64,000 nt of DNA from Nonlabens dokdonensis DSW-6 (GTDB taxonomy: Bacteria > Bacteroidota > Bacteroidia > Flavobacteriales > Flavobacteriaceae): positions 3,845,501 through 3,909,500 of the forward strand of contig NC_020156.1 in assembly GCF_000332115.1 (NCBI RefSeq). Reading direction: 5' to 3'. This document shows, one piece after another, positions 1 to 8,548 of the stretch. Under the pieces are notes generated by a model, which was given only the letters and a program-made list of their open reading frames with translations, ran no database searches and had not been told where the DNA came from. Positions within the stretch are counted from its first letter, which is position 1; every line of letters begins with the position of its first letter. A program made the position numbers and the translations under genes.

Positions 1-1992
1 GTATCGGTATCTTAAACCAGCATTAAATTTTTTATAATTTTTTAAACTAATTCCGCCTACTAGAGTAAGCTCTGGCGCAAGAGGTATAAAATCTTCGCCA
101 TCTGGTTCTTCAATTGCTCTTGCATGAGCATAATTGATGTTACTGTCTAAGAACAAATACTGTGATAGTTGATATTTAAAACCAAGATCAAATCCATAAC
201 GTTCTGTCTTACCGCTAGGCTCTACAATTCCTGCATCTCCCACGTACACAAATTCTTGTTCTAAAAATAAATACCATAATGCACTGTTTAAAATAAACTT
301 ATCACTTACTTTCCAGATCGAGCCTAAATCACTTCCATAAGACTTTGGTAAAATTTTATCAGCACTGTTTTCTAACACTACTCTTGTGTCATTACTGTGC
401 AATCCTACTCCATTTCTCAAGTACAATTTTAAGCTATTACTAACTTCATAATTAAAATTTAGTTTAGGTAATAAAGCTTCGGCAGTTTGTGATTGAGTAT
501 TATAAGTGGTCGCTAGCGCATCTTTATAGTTAAATTTAAATCTTTCAAATCTCAGACCAGCATCTATCATTAAGTTGTCAATAAACCACTCTGCTCCTAC
601 AAAAGCAGATGCATTTGTTTCATTAATATCACCTAACTGTATATTTTCTAGAGTTTGTCTTCTGTTTAAAGTTCGTGATAATCCAGAAGATTCAGTTCTA
701 TCATTACGCAATCCTAGACCAGCTTTAATATTGAATCGATTACCTGCGAGCTCTGTTTTATATTTATAATCTGCCTTAAAACCTAGCATGTCACGAGATT
801 CTTGTTGTCTTATTTGATCGCCATTGATAGGGTCTTCAAGAAAAAATGTGAAGTTAGAAAATAGTAGAAAGTCATAGTGAGAATAAAATAAGGTAGTTTG
901 TAATTCTTCTTTATCACTTACATCCATATCATAATTAAGTACCAAACTTGTTCTAGAAGTCTCTCCACCTTCGGTATCATCTATGGCGCCAAATCTGTTG
1001 ATAATTCCCTGATCAACTGCTCTTTGAGGAATTTGACCGCTAGCATCCCATTCACTGTCAAAATGAGAAACACTCATACTGAAGCGGTCTCCATTATCTG
1101 CAGTATGTTGTAGTTTACCAAAAAGGTTAATCCTATCAAAATTCTGCGGACTTTCAAAAGGGCCATCAAAGGTCAAATACTCAGTAGCCACATAAGCTGA
1201 AGTATGTGAGTTATCTACTAGTTGCGCTAGCCCTAAATAACGCTGATAATTAAAGTCTCCTATTTCAAAAGTTATATTGCTCTTATCTAAGTAATTTTTA
1301 GTTCTAAAATCTACATGTCCAGCAGTGGCAAAATTACCTACGGTTTCATCATAACTTCCTACACCGTATGAAATGTTATTGATAGTTTCTGGAATCACAA
1401 AATGAAGATCTGCATATCCTTGTCCATGAGCATGAGATACCATGTTTACCGGCATTCCATCTACATTAATTGCGATATCAGTACCATGATCTATATCAAA
1501 ACCTCTCAGAAAAATTTGTTCTGCTTTCCCGCCACCAGCGTGTTGACCTATAAAAAGTCCTGGTACCGTTCTCAGTAATTCTTGAGTAGAAGTTACTGGA
1601 TTAATTTTTAAATCTACATTAGCAAGTACATTAAGCGTTTCTACGTCATTACTAATTGTTATGGCATCCAGATCAAGAGAAGCTAATTTCAGCACTACTT
1701 GCTGGATTTCTTTCTCGTCGTTCACAATAACTGTGGTTGCCTCATAACCTATATGTGAAAAGCGTAATTCATCATTTTTCTCAACATCGTCTAGTGAAAA
1801 ATATCCTTTTGCGTTAGTATGTGTGTGATTGCCAGACTCCATATGCAATACATAAACGTCTTTGAGTGGTTTACCAGTTTCGTCTTTTACAAAACCAGTA
1901 ATGTTGTGTGCTACAATGAAGTGTGAAATGAAGAAAAATACTGTTGTTAATGCCGCTTTCGCGAAAGCGGGAAAAGTAAATTTAAAAGTCAT
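1..1992 (-). CDS. TonB-dependent outer-membrane receptor, 3' end outside the window
   Basis: This is the N-terminal 664 residues of an outer-membrane receptor of the TonB-dependent class; the gene runs off the window start. I read it from an ATG at 1992. A signal peptide (about residues 1-29) is followed by a carboxypeptidase-regulatory-like beta-sandwich (about 30-110, starting ITGFVKDETGKPL). A plug domain follows (about 120-240, with TVPGLFIGQHAGG and the His-rich stretch MVSHAHGQGYADLH), then barrel strands. Such receptors import substrates using ExbBD-TonB energy. The His-rich plug (HMESGNHTHTN, SHAHGQG) is compatible with a metal or metal-chelate substrate, but that is inference. The n-region of the signal peptide contains the genome palindrome, read as PAFAKAA. 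An inverted repeat lies just upstream. The receptor class is firm; the substrate is unknown. Confidence 0.9.
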   Translation of the reverse strand, partial: MTFKFTFPAFAKAALTTVFFFISHFIVAHNITGFVKDETGKPLKDVYVLHMESGNHTHTNAKGYFSLDDVEKNDELRFSHIGYEATTVIVNDEKEIQQVVLKLASLDLDAITISNDVETLNVLANVDLKINPVTSTQELLRTVPGLFIGQHAGGGKAEQIFLRGFDIDHGTDIAINVDGMPVNMVSHAHGQGYADLHFVIPETINNISYGVGSYDETVGNFATAGHVDFRTKNYLDKSNITFEIGDFNYQRYLGLAQLVDNSHTSAYVATEYLTFDGPFESPQNFDRINLFGKLQHTADNGDRFSMSVSHFDSEWDASGQIPQRAVDQGIINRFGAIDDTEGGETSRTSLVLNYDMDVSDKEELQTTLFYSHYDFLLFSNFTFFLEDPINGDQIRQQESRDMLGFKADYKYKTELAGNRFNIKAGLGLRNDRTESSGLSRTLNRRQTLENIQLGDINETNASAFVGAEWFIDNLMIDAGLRFERFKFNYKDALATTYNTQSQTAEALLPKLNFNYEVSNSLKLYLRNGVGLHSNDTRVVLENSADKILPKSYGSDLGSIWKVSDKFILNSALWYLFLEQEFVYVGDAGIVEPSGKTERYGFDLGFKYQLSQYLFLDSNINYAHARAIEEPDGEDFIPLAPELTLVGGISLKNYKKFNAGLRYRY
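1953..1970. repeat. Palindrome copy 1 (18-bp form), in TonB receptor gene
   Basis: CCGCTTTCGCGAAAGCGG, a perfect 18-bp palindrome. It is read on the minus strand as AFAKA inside the signal peptide n-region. Confidence 0.97.
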
Positions 1993-2004
1993 GGTGATCT
2001 AGTT

Positions 2005-2034
2005 TAGTTACTCCACTTACGTAAGAGGTAACTA
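2005..2034. promoter_or_regulatory. Imperfect inverted repeat upstream of TonB receptor
   Basis: The 30-bp stretch has outer arms TAGTTAC / GTAACTA around an inner perfect palindrome CTTACGTAAG (2016-2025). The two symmetry centres are one base apart. It sits about 12 bp upstream of the receptor ATG, between the start codon and the lpdA terminator. This fits an operator for a dimeric regulator or a 5'-UTR hairpin. No regulator is identifiable here. Confidence 0.4.
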
Positions 2035-2064
2035 GTGCAGTTCTAAACAAAATGTTAATAGAAA

Positions 2065-2100
2065 AGAAAAAACCGATTTTCCAAAATAGAAAACCGGTTT
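2065..2100 (-). terminator. Rho-independent terminator of lpdA
   Basis: Minus-strand hairpin with arms AACCGGTTTTC and GAAAATCGGTT (one mismatch) around a 7-nt loop, followed by a T-rich run. It lies about 23 bp past the lpdA stop. Confidence 0.75.
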
Positions 2101-2122
2101 GAGTTATTCAATTTATAAAATA

Positions 2123-3523
2123 TTATACGTGAAGCGCTCTGTCTTCAGTCGCAGCAAGTGCTGCTTCTTTTACTGCTTCAGAATAGGTAGGGTGTGCGTG
2201 AGACATTCTTGCGATATCTTCTGCACTAGCTCTAAATTCCATTGCGGTTACTGCTTCTGCAATAAGGTCTGCTGCACGAGCTCCGATCATGTGAACGCCT
2301 AGAACTTCATCTGTAGATTTATCTGCGAGGATTTTTACCAGACCATCAATATCTCCGGAGGCACGTGATCTACCTAAAGCACGCATGGGAAATGATCCTG
2401 CTTTGTATTCAATTCCTGCTTCTTTTAATTCTTCTTCCGTTTTACCTACGCTGGCAACTTCTGGCCATGTGTACACTACGTTAGGAATTAAGTTATAGTT
2501 GATGTGTGGCTTTTGTCCTGCGATAGTTTCTGCCACAAATACACCTTCCTCTTCAGCTTTGTGTGCTAGCATGATTCCTCTTACAACATCACCAATAGCA
2601 TAAATATTAGGAACATTAGTTTGCATGTGGTCGTTCACTTCTACTTGACCACGTTCATTTATTTTTACACCAGCTGCAGTTGCGTTCAACTTATCTGTAT
2701 AAGGACGTCTTCCTACAGAAACTAGGCAGTAATCTCCCTCAAAGGTTACTTCTTCTCCTTTTTTGTTTTTTGCGGTTACAGTAACTTTATCACCATTACG
2801 CTCAACTTTATTCACAGCGTGAGATAAGTGAAACTTTACTTTCTGCTTTTTAAGAACTTTCATTAATTCTTTAGAAAGAACTTTATCCATTGCTGGAGTT
2901 ATGCGATCCATATACTCGATTACGGTAACTTCAGCTCCTAATCTTTTGTATACTTGACCTAATTCAAGACCTATAACGCCACCACCTATTACGATCATGT
3001 GCTTAGGAATTTCTTTTAAAGAAAGTGCTTCTGTAGAAGTGATGACTCTTTCTTTATCTAAGGTAATGAAAGGAAGTGATCCTGGCTTTGAACCAGTAGC
3101 AATAATTGTATTGGTCGCTTCGATGGTTTCAGTTTTCTCTCCATCTATTTTAATGTGTGTAGCATCTACAAAAGAACCCATTCCTGTATATACATCTACC
3201 TCGTTCTTTTTCATCAAAAAATCAATCCCAGCACAAGTGGTGTCAACGACTTGCTTCTTACGAGCGATCATTTTCTCAAAATTGATTTTTACCTCACCAG
3301 GGATTTCTATACCATGCTCCTCAAAATGCTTCATAGCATCATCATAATGGTGAGAAGAGTCTAAAAGCGCTTTAGACGGAATACAACCTACATTAAGACA
3401 CGTACCACCTAGGGTATTGTATTTTTCAATAATAGCAGTTTTCATGCCTAATTGCGCACATCTAATTGCGGCTACATATCCACCAGGTCCTGATCCTATT
3501 ACTGCAACATCATACTTACTCAT
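2123..3523 (-). CDS. lpdA: Dihydrolipoyl dehydrogenase (E3)
   Basis: FAD-dependent E3 subunit that reoxidises lipoyl groups of 2-oxoacid dehydrogenase complexes and the glycine cleavage system, in the cytoplasm. The 466-aa length is normal for the family. The FAD-binding GxGxxG is at residues 11-16. The redox-active disulfide motif GGTCLNVGCIPSK is at about 40-52. The NAD-binding GGGVIGLE lies near 180, AIGDV near 315, and the C-terminal catalytic HAHPTYSEA near 440. The ATG start fits the family N-terminus. A TACCTTTG -7 element lies about 31 bp upstream and a terminator follows. It stands alone, so it probably serves several complexes, including the fused E1 enzyme encoded at 20.3 kb. Confidence 0.97.
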   Translation of the reverse strand: MSKYDVAVIGSGPGGYVAAIRCAQLGMKTAIIEKYNTLGGTCLNVGCIPSKALLDSSHHYDDAMKHFEEHGIEIPGEVKINFEKMIARKKQVVDTTCAGIDFLMKKNEVDVYTGMGSFVDATHIKIDGEKTETIEATNTIIATGSKPGSLPFITLDKERVITSTEALSLKEIPKHMIVIGGGVIGLELGQVYKRLGAEVTVIEYMDRITPAMDKVLSKELMKVLKKQKVKFHLSHAVNKVERNGDKVTVTAKNKKGEEVTFEGDYCLVSVGRRPYTDKLNATAAGVKINERGQVEVNDHMQTNVPNIYAIGDVVRGIMLAHKAEEEGVFVAETIAGQKPHINYNLIPNVVYTWPEVASVGKTEEELKEAGIEYKAGSFPMRALGRSRASGDIDGLVKILADKSTDEVLGVHMIGARAADLIAEAVTAMEFRASAEDIARMSHAHPTYSEAVKEAALAATEDRALHV

Positions 3524-3554
3524 AAGAGGTTTTTTTATTAAAATTTAAGTTATA

Positions 3555-3562
3555 CAAAGGTA
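3555..3562 (-). promoter_or_regulatory. -7 promoter element of lpdA
   Basis: Minus-strand TACCTTTG matches the Bacteroidota -7 consensus TAnnTTTG, 31 bp upstream of the lpdA ATG. No clear TTG -33 element was found at 17-23 bp. Confidence 0.5.
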
Positions 3563-3630
3563 ATAAAGCGGTCGTTATTTAAAGAGCATTTTAGTATTAA
3601 TATATGTCTCTATTGTACGTCGAGGCAGGT

Positions 3631-3710
3631 TTGCAGTCGCAGTTTGCAGTCGCAGTTTGCAGTCGCAGTTTGCAGTCGCAGTTTGCAGTCGCAGTTTGCA
3701 GTCGCAGTTT
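3631..3710. repeat. 13-bp tandem repeat, six copies
   Basis: Six perfect head-to-tail copies of TTGCAGTCGCAGT begin at 3631, 3644, 3657, 3670, 3683 and 3696, followed by two bases of a seventh. It lies in the 289-bp gap between lpdA and the PKD protein gene. It has no spacers and no coding potential. The perfect identity of the copies suggests recent slippage expansion. Confidence 0.97.
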
Positions 3711-3773
3711 TAAGTTTTGCTAAAAACCTACACTGCTGTCTACTGCTTACTGAAAAATGAGATTGAGGCTAGC

Positions 3774-3814
3774 TTCACTTCCTCTTATAAGGTCTAATAA
3801 TTAATCGAGCTGCT
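3774..3814 (-). pseudogene. Orphan copy of the last 13 codons of ndh
   Basis: On the minus strand this reads AARLIIRPYKRK-stop, identical in protein to the end of the ndh gene. The 41-bp match to 6651-6691 has 4 differences. All three within the codons shared by both copies (CTG/TTA, ATA/ATT) are synonymous; the fourth is the outermost base. Similarity ends two bases after the stop codon. The PKD gene's own stop codon overlaps the junction in another frame. It looks like the tail of a second or exchanged NADH dehydrogenase gene whose body has been lost. Confidence 0.75.
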
Positions 3815-6278
3815 ACCTCTTCAAAGTAAAATGCCCTTTAGATATGGAGCCGTCTTCTCGTTTCATAGTAAACCAGTAATCGCTTGATGGCAGTGGTACT
3901 CCATTTGAAGTACCGTCCCATCCTACACTGTCTGTAGAAAAAGACGTGAGCAATTTACCGTATCTATCAAATATGGAAACAATATTTGAAGTAGCAAAAT
4001 TTCCATTGATGACTTGCCAGTTATCATTGAACCCATCTCCATTAGGCGTAAAAAAACGTGGGTAAAACAACATAACTACATCTAAAGAAATAGTAAAACA
4101 GCCATCTGTATCACGCACGTAGACAGTATACTCTCCAATAGGTAAGTTAGTAAATACATTTGAATTTTGATAGGTGATTCCGTCCAGCGAATATTCATAA
4201 AAATCATCACCATCAACACTTACCCTAATACTATTGTCATTTAATGTAAAATCTCTTACCTCAACATCAACTGATGCGTCGCGAGAAAGAACCTCAAATT
4301 CAATAACAACTGAGCAAGCTCCACCATTATTTTCATAAACTACTTCAACAAAGTAATTGCCCGTACTCGTAATGGTTGCCGTAGAGGTTGTATCTCCATT
4401 AGACCAGTTATATTCATCATAGCCTGGTGGTAATTCCAGTATTAGCTCCTCATCTTCACATAAATAATATATAGGTTCTAAGAACACTTCTGGATACTCT
4501 ATAAGGCCTATATCAAAAGATGTAGTGTCTTCTTCTATACAATCACCGCCACATTCAGGAATTAGCTTAACAAAAATCTCTTGTGGGTTTGAAAGGTTGG
4601 AGTAATTTCCCGGCTCAACTATTGGATTATCATTCTCTAAATCTTCTTGGGATTCATAAAAATAAAAATTGATATCCCAATCAGCGTCTGTTAGTAGAGA
4701 AGACCTTGTTAATAAGTTAAAGTTTTCAACTCCATCATCATCTTCATCACATAGGATATAATCATCGATATCATTTGCTATTAGGTTTTTTTGAATAGTG
4801 ATACCTCTAGAATCGATGTAAGTTTCTCCAGTGGTACTAGAACTAGCCTCCAAAGTGACAACGTAATCACCAACACTGCTGTATTGATAAGAAGGATTTT
4901 CTAAAGTGGATATACTGTTGCGCTCGCCAAATCTCCATAAAAAAGTATCAAAATGAGGCGGTAAGCTGGACTGAAACTCTACCAGATCACCATCACAAAC
5001 GTTACTATAGGAAAAGTCTTTTTTCAAATAAGATTTGATGACATTAGGAGGTGACCGTAAAAAATCAAAGTCTCCATCATAGCTATACTCAAAATCACAT
5101 TTTTTATAATGTCTTGTAGTTTCAATAGTATCTGAGTCTGGATTATCAATTACAGAAAGTGGAATAGAAGAAGAGACTGAAAAATTATAAACATAAATCT
5201 TTCCATCAATAGCTAATTCCATTGTTGAATAGTAAAAAACTAAATTACTGCCTGTTAGCGATAAAATAGGAGAAGGAAGACTATTAGCTGTCACAGTACT
5301 TAAATTATAACGTGCGATTTTTTCTTCAGACGAGATAAATGATCCATTCATATGTTGTACAAATGCGCCATATAAGTATAGGTAATTACTGTTTGAACTA
5401 AATTCCATACGTAACGTACTAAAGATTTCGTTTGTATTAATTGAGGTGCGGTGTAATAAAATTTCATTAGAAATTAAACCAGTGCTAGAGTCAAAATCAT
5501 ATACTAAAAGATCCTGTTCAAATGTATTATTAGCTCCTGAATAATCATTTATTGCAAGTTTTTTACCATCTGGTGAGATACTTATTTTATTGCGATTTTC
5601 AGCCCTATTGAAAGGAAATATTTGTTTAGTTAAAACTGGCGTATTATTAATCCCAGAAGAATCGATAAAGAATGTTTTAATATGATTTGTGAATTGATCC
5701 ACTAAAATTAATATAACATCAATACCATTTGCTCCAAATACCGCTTCTAATTCTCCATTAAATTCATTTATTAATAGTATATTTTTTACTGATGTCACAT
5801 CACCTAATCCACCGTTTAAGGACATATCGATAACACTGTAAGATAATTTTAGGCTACTAGCGTGTACTGGGCCGTGTGGATAAAACACGTAAAATAAATC
5901 ACTATTCCCTGGATGCGGTACAATCAAACTTTTGATCGTATCATGATGCAGAACGCCGCCTGGGTTACTAACATGAAATAGACCAAGAACGTCGCCATTA
6001 GGCATTTGTTGATGGTTAGAGTTATAAACAGCTCCATTTAAATGATAAAATAATAAATTACCAGCAGCATCTGACATCGTAGATTGTAGCACCCATTTAT
6101 AATCAAGCATGTTGCCTAAATCTTGTGTATAATCATAAGTATCAATTGATGATTCTGTAAACTTATAGCCTTTATTTGCTGTATGTAACCAGTGCGACGC
6201 CTCTAACTGGGCAGTTAATGTATGAGATACCAATACAAACAAACAGGTGAGATAAAACTTGATGTAATTTTTTATCAT
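3813..6278 (-). CDS. Secreted PKD/Ig-like protein with T9SS type B (gliding-associated) C-terminus
   Basis: An 821-aa exported protein. A signal peptide (about residues 1-23, ending LTAQ) precedes a long N-terminal region that looks like a beta-propeller (about 30-390; segments such as ISPDGKKLAINDYSG). A PKD domain follows (about 410-490, FLWRFGERNSISTLENPSYQYSSVGDYVVTLE as seen in part). Then come Ig-like segments (DYILCDEDDDGVENF; YLCEDEELILELPPGY) and a C-terminal gliding-motility-type sorting domain (about 730-821: FFTPNGDGFNDNW, IFDRYGKLL, GWDGTSNGVPLPSSDYWF). Proteins of this build are secreted by the type IX system and held at the cell surface. Ligand or substrate is unknown. The gene sits between the two copies of the ndh tail, so it may have arrived by recombination there. 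Confidence 0.88.
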   Translation of the reverse strand: MIKNYIKFYLTCLFVLVSHTLTAQLEASHWLHTANKGYKFTESSIDTYDYTQDLGNMLDYKWVLQSTMSDAAGNLLFYHLNGAVYNSNHQQMPNGDVLGLFHVSNPGGVLHHDTIKSLIVPHPGNSDLFYVFYPHGPVHASSLKLSYSVIDMSLNGGLGDVTSVKNILLINEFNGELEAVFGANGIDVILILVDQFTNHIKTFFIDSSGINNTPVLTKQIFPFNRAENRNKISISPDGKKLAINDYSGANNTFEQDLLVYDFDSSTGLISNEILLHRTSINTNEIFSTLRMEFSSNSNYLYLYGAFVQHMNGSFISSEEKIARYNLSTVTANSLPSPILSLTGSNLVFYYSTMELAIDGKIYVYNFSVSSSIPLSVIDNPDSDTIETTRHYKKCDFEYSYDGDFDFLRSPPNVIKSYLKKDFSYSNVCDGDLVEFQSSLPPHFDTFLWRFGERNSISTLENPSYQYSSVGDYVVTLEASSSTTGETYIDSRGITIQKNLIANDIDDYILCDEDDDGVENFNLLTRSSLLTDADWDINFYFYESQEDLENDNPIVEPGNYSNLSNPQEIFVKLIPECGGDCIEEDTTSFDIGLIEYPEVFLEPIYYLCEDEELILELPPGYDEYNWSNGDTTSTATITSTGNYFVEVVYENNGGACSVVIEFEVLSRDASVDVEVRDFTLNDNSIRVSVDGDDFYEYSLDGITYQNSNVFTNLPIGEYTVYVRDTDGCFTISLDVVMLFYPRFFTPNGDGFNDNWQVINGNFATSNIVSIFDRYGKLLTSFSTDSVGWDGTSNGVPLPSSDYWFTMKREDGSISKGHFTLKR

Positions 6279-6650
6279 ATTACGTGATTAATTTCGCTTA
6301 AATTTTAATGCAATTCATAAAGAAGAGCATTATTTTGTTTTTTTATAGGAGTAAAAATTTATATCATAGATGTTCGATTAGTATTTTGTATGCATCTACT
6401 TACTCAAATCTACATTATTTCAATGAAGATTCCTACATATCCATTAGAGATTCATTCTCAAATATGTTGATTTGCGCAAGTATGAATCAATATGTGTTAG
6501 CTCAACAGCTTCCCAACATTATTCTCTAGGGAATTGAGATAAAAATGATGATTATGTTAGCACTTTTACAAATACAAGGAGAAACCATAGAATAAAATAG
6601 TTGAAACAAATTCCACACCATCCATCTTTTACCTTTTTCAACTACCACTT
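6279..6650. other. 372-bp intergenic stretch, no supported gene
   Basis: The region lies between the start of the PKD gene and the end of ndh. It is AT-rich. A 73-codon plus-strand frame (6308-6529) has no signal peptide, no recognisable domain and unremarkable codon use, so I do not call it. No terminator hairpin, tRNA or repeat was seen apart from the ndh end itself. Confidence 0.6.
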
Positions 6651-6651
6651 T

Positions 6652-7926
6652 TCACTTCCTCTTATAAGGTCTTATAATCAGTCGAGCTGCCCGATCATAG
6701 TTGAAATAGTTATAAATCCAGTTTAGAAAAACCACTAATCTATTTCTCACACCTACTAAGAAATACAAATGAACTCCTAACCACGAGATCCAAGCAAGAA
6801 AACCACCTAGCGTGTAAGACTTTATATCTGCAACAGCTCTATTTCTTCCTATGGTAGCCATACTTCCTTTATCAAAGTAGCTAAATTCTTTAAGAGGCTT
6901 GTTTTCTAGAAGTCTTTTGAAGTTTTGGATCAATAATTTGCCCTGTTGTATCGCTGGTTGTGCTACTTGAGGATGACCGTCTGGAAACTCTGGAGTTTTC
7001 ATAAGCGCAATATCTCCTATAGCAAATAAATCTTGATAACCTTCTACTCGATTCATTCTATCTACTAGAAGACGCTGTGATTTTTGATCCACACTTTCTT
7101 TACGTATTCCTGCTACTGGACTACCTATTACTCCAGCACTCCATATAAAAGTGAGTGCCTCGATTTTAAAATCAGTATTAGTAATAACGGTATCATCTAT
7201 GTAATCTGTAACCATTACATTAAGATGTACGTTTACTCCTAACTCTTTCAAATATTTTTCGGCTTTTTGAGAAGCTTTTTCACTCATACTTACGAGAACT
7301 CGATCTGATCCGTCAAGAAGATGAATTTCCATATGATCTGGATTGAGGTCTGGATAGTCGTTAGGTAACACCCCATTTTTAAACTCGGCAAATGCTCCGG
7401 CAAGTTCTGCTCCTGTAGGACCAGCTCCAGAAAGTACGATGCGCATTAACTTTTTTTGTTCTTCTACATCGCTGGTAAGCGTGGCTTTCTCAAGGTTTTG
7501 AAGCATGTAACTTCTTATGTTCAACGCTTGAGGAACGCTTTTCATTTTTAAAGAAGCTTTTTCCAAATCTTCATTGCCAAAAAAGTTAGTTTTAGTTCCT
7601 GTTGCAAGAACTAAATAATCATAAGTCACTTCACCTATTGATGTTTTTAGCTTTTTTAATACTGGTTCAACAGACTCTACTTCAGCCAGGCGAAATATAA
7701 AATTATTACGTTCTTCTACCAGACCGCGTAAAGGAAATGCAATAGAATCTGGTTCTAAACCACTTGTTGCTACCTGATACATCAATGGCTGAAAATTATG
7801 ATAGTTATGACGATCTATAAGTACGACTTGATATTTTTGATTGGTAAGCTTTCGCGAAAGCGTGATACCACCAAAGCCACCGCCCACAATTATTACTCTA
7901 GTTAGGTCAGACTGCGGTATGTTCAT
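6652..7926 (-). CDS. ndh: Type II NADH:quinone oxidoreductase
   Basis: Single-subunit, non-proton-pumping NADH dehydrogenase that passes electrons from NADH to quinone at the inner membrane face. The FAD motif GGGFGG lies near residue 15. The second nucleotide-binding motif is SGAGPTGAELAG near 160. FAIGDIA is near 300 and VAQPAIQQG near 325. A hydrophobic C-terminal segment (FLAWISWLGVHLYFLVGV) anchors it to the membrane. I start at the ATG at 7926 (MNIPQSDLT). An upstream in-frame TTG at 7965 would begin before the TATATTTG -7 element at 7942-7949. The palindrome at 7848-7861 is translated as TLSRKL, just after the FAD motif. The last 13 codons are duplicated at 3774-3814. Confidence 0.93.
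   Translation of the reverse strand: MNIPQSDLTRVIIVGGGFGGITLSRKLTNQKYQVVLIDRHNYHNFQPLMYQVATSGLEPDSIAFPLRGLVEERNNFIFRLAEVESVEPVLKKLKTSIGEVTYDYLVLATGTKTNFFGNEDLEKASLKMKSVPQALNIRSYMLQNLEKATLTSDVEEQKKLMRIVLSGAGPTGAELAGAFAEFKNGVLPNDYPDLNPDHMEIHLLDGSDRVLVSMSEKASQKAEKYLKELGVNVHLNVMVTDYIDDTVITNTDFKIEALTFIWSAGVIGSPVAGIRKESVDQKSQRLLVDRMNRVEGYQDLFAIGDIALMKTPEFPDGHPQVAQPAIQQGKLLIQNFKRLLENKPLKEFSYFDKGSMATIGRNRAVADIKSYTLGGFLAWISWLGVHLYFLVGVRNRLVVFLNWIYNYFNYDRAARLIIRPYKRK
7848..7861. repeat. Palindrome copy 2 (14-bp core), in ndh
   Basis: GCTTTCGCGAAAGC with unmatched outer bases. Read on the minus strand as LSRK, in the helix following the FAD-binding GGGFGG. Confidence 0.97.
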
Positions 7927-7941
7927 TGGATTTGCTTTTAA

Positions 7942-7949
7942 CAAATATA
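7942..7949 (-). promoter_or_regulatory. -7 promoter element of ndh
   Basis: Minus-strand TATATTTG, a full match to TAnnTTTG. It ends 16 bp before the ATG at 7926, which supports that start over the upstream TTG. Confidence 0.55.
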
Positions 7950-7998
7950 AATTTAACACCACCAATTATCGAGTAGTTAACAATCTTTTCTAAGTTGT

Positions 7999-8020
7999 GT
8001 AACGTTTTTATAAAACGAAT
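7999..8020 (+). promoter_or_regulatory. Possible ECF-type autoregulated promoter with inverted repeat
   Basis: TGTAACGTT (from 7999) resembles the AAC-type -35 box of ECF sigma promoters. It overlaps a small inverted repeat CGTTTTTATAAAACG (8003-8017). It lies about 45 bp upstream of the sigma-factor GTG, which would suit autoregulation. The -10 box is not clear. Confidence 0.3.
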
Positions 8021-8049
8021 GACTTATCGATTAACCATACCATTAAAAA

Positions 8050-8544
8050 GTGAGTAAAAAACTCGAAGCAGAATTTGTAAAACAGTTAAACGAGAATCAG
8101 AATATAGTCCATAAAATATGCCGACTATATACTAACGATCAACATGCACACAATGATTTATTTCAAGAAGTGACTGTGCAGCTATGGCGAGCGTATCCTA
8201 AATTTAGAGGAGATTCAAAATTTAGCACATGGATGTATAGGGTTGCTTTAAACACAGCGATTACCTTATACCGCAAATCAAAGAGGCGAGTAAAAACTCA
8301 GGATTATGATTCTGTTCAATTCAAGATTGAGGACCAGCAAGAAGATGATGAGCAAATGGAACAGCTTACATTACTCTATGGTGCTGTTAAACAACTTAAC
8401 GATATAGAAAAAGCACTTGTCTTTTTATATCTAGAGGACAAAAACTATAGAGAAATAGCAGAGACCATGGGTATTACAGAAGTAAATGCCCGAGTGAAGA
8501 TGAACAGGATCAAAACGAAATTAACTAAAATTATAAATCCATAA
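8050..8544 (+). CDS. ECF-type RNA polymerase sigma factor
   Basis: A 164-aa sigma-70 family factor of the extracytoplasmic-function type. Region 2 is at about residues 15-80 (HNDLFQEVTVQLWRAYPKF, KFSTWMYRVALNTAI). Region 4 is at about 105-160 (YLEDKNYREIAETMGITEVNARVKMNRIKTKL, helix-turn-helix). There is no region 3. The start is GTG at 8050, because an in-frame TAA lies at 8044-8046 and no ATG fits. The next gene begins 4 bp after the stop. A membrane partner directly downstream is the usual arrangement for an anti-sigma pair, so it probably responds to an envelope signal. Confidence 0.92.
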   Translation: MSKKLEAEFVKQLNENQNIVHKICRLYTNDQHAHNDLFQEVTVQLWRAYPKFRGDSKFSTWMYRVALNTAITLYRKSKRRVKTQDYDSVQFKIEDQQEDDEQMEQLTLLYGAVKQLNDIEKALVFLYLEDKNYREIAETMGITEVNARVKMNRIKTKLTKIINP

Positions 8545-8548
8545 AATC

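Noticed and set aside
2997..3347. 116-codon plus-strand frame opposite lpdA
   Set aside because: Lies entirely antisense to a well-supported lpdA reading frame and has no recognisable protein features.
3631..3710. CRISPR array
   Set aside because: Head-to-tail 13-bp units without spacers and no cas genes; it is a plain tandem repeat.
6308..6529. 73-codon plus-strand frame between the PKD gene and ndh
   Set aside because: No domain, signal peptide or promoter support, and it lies in AT-rich sequence where frames of this size arise by chance.
7927..7965. Longer N-terminus of ndh starting at TTG 7965
   Set aside because: It would begin upstream of the TATATTTG promoter element and adds residues not typical for the family.
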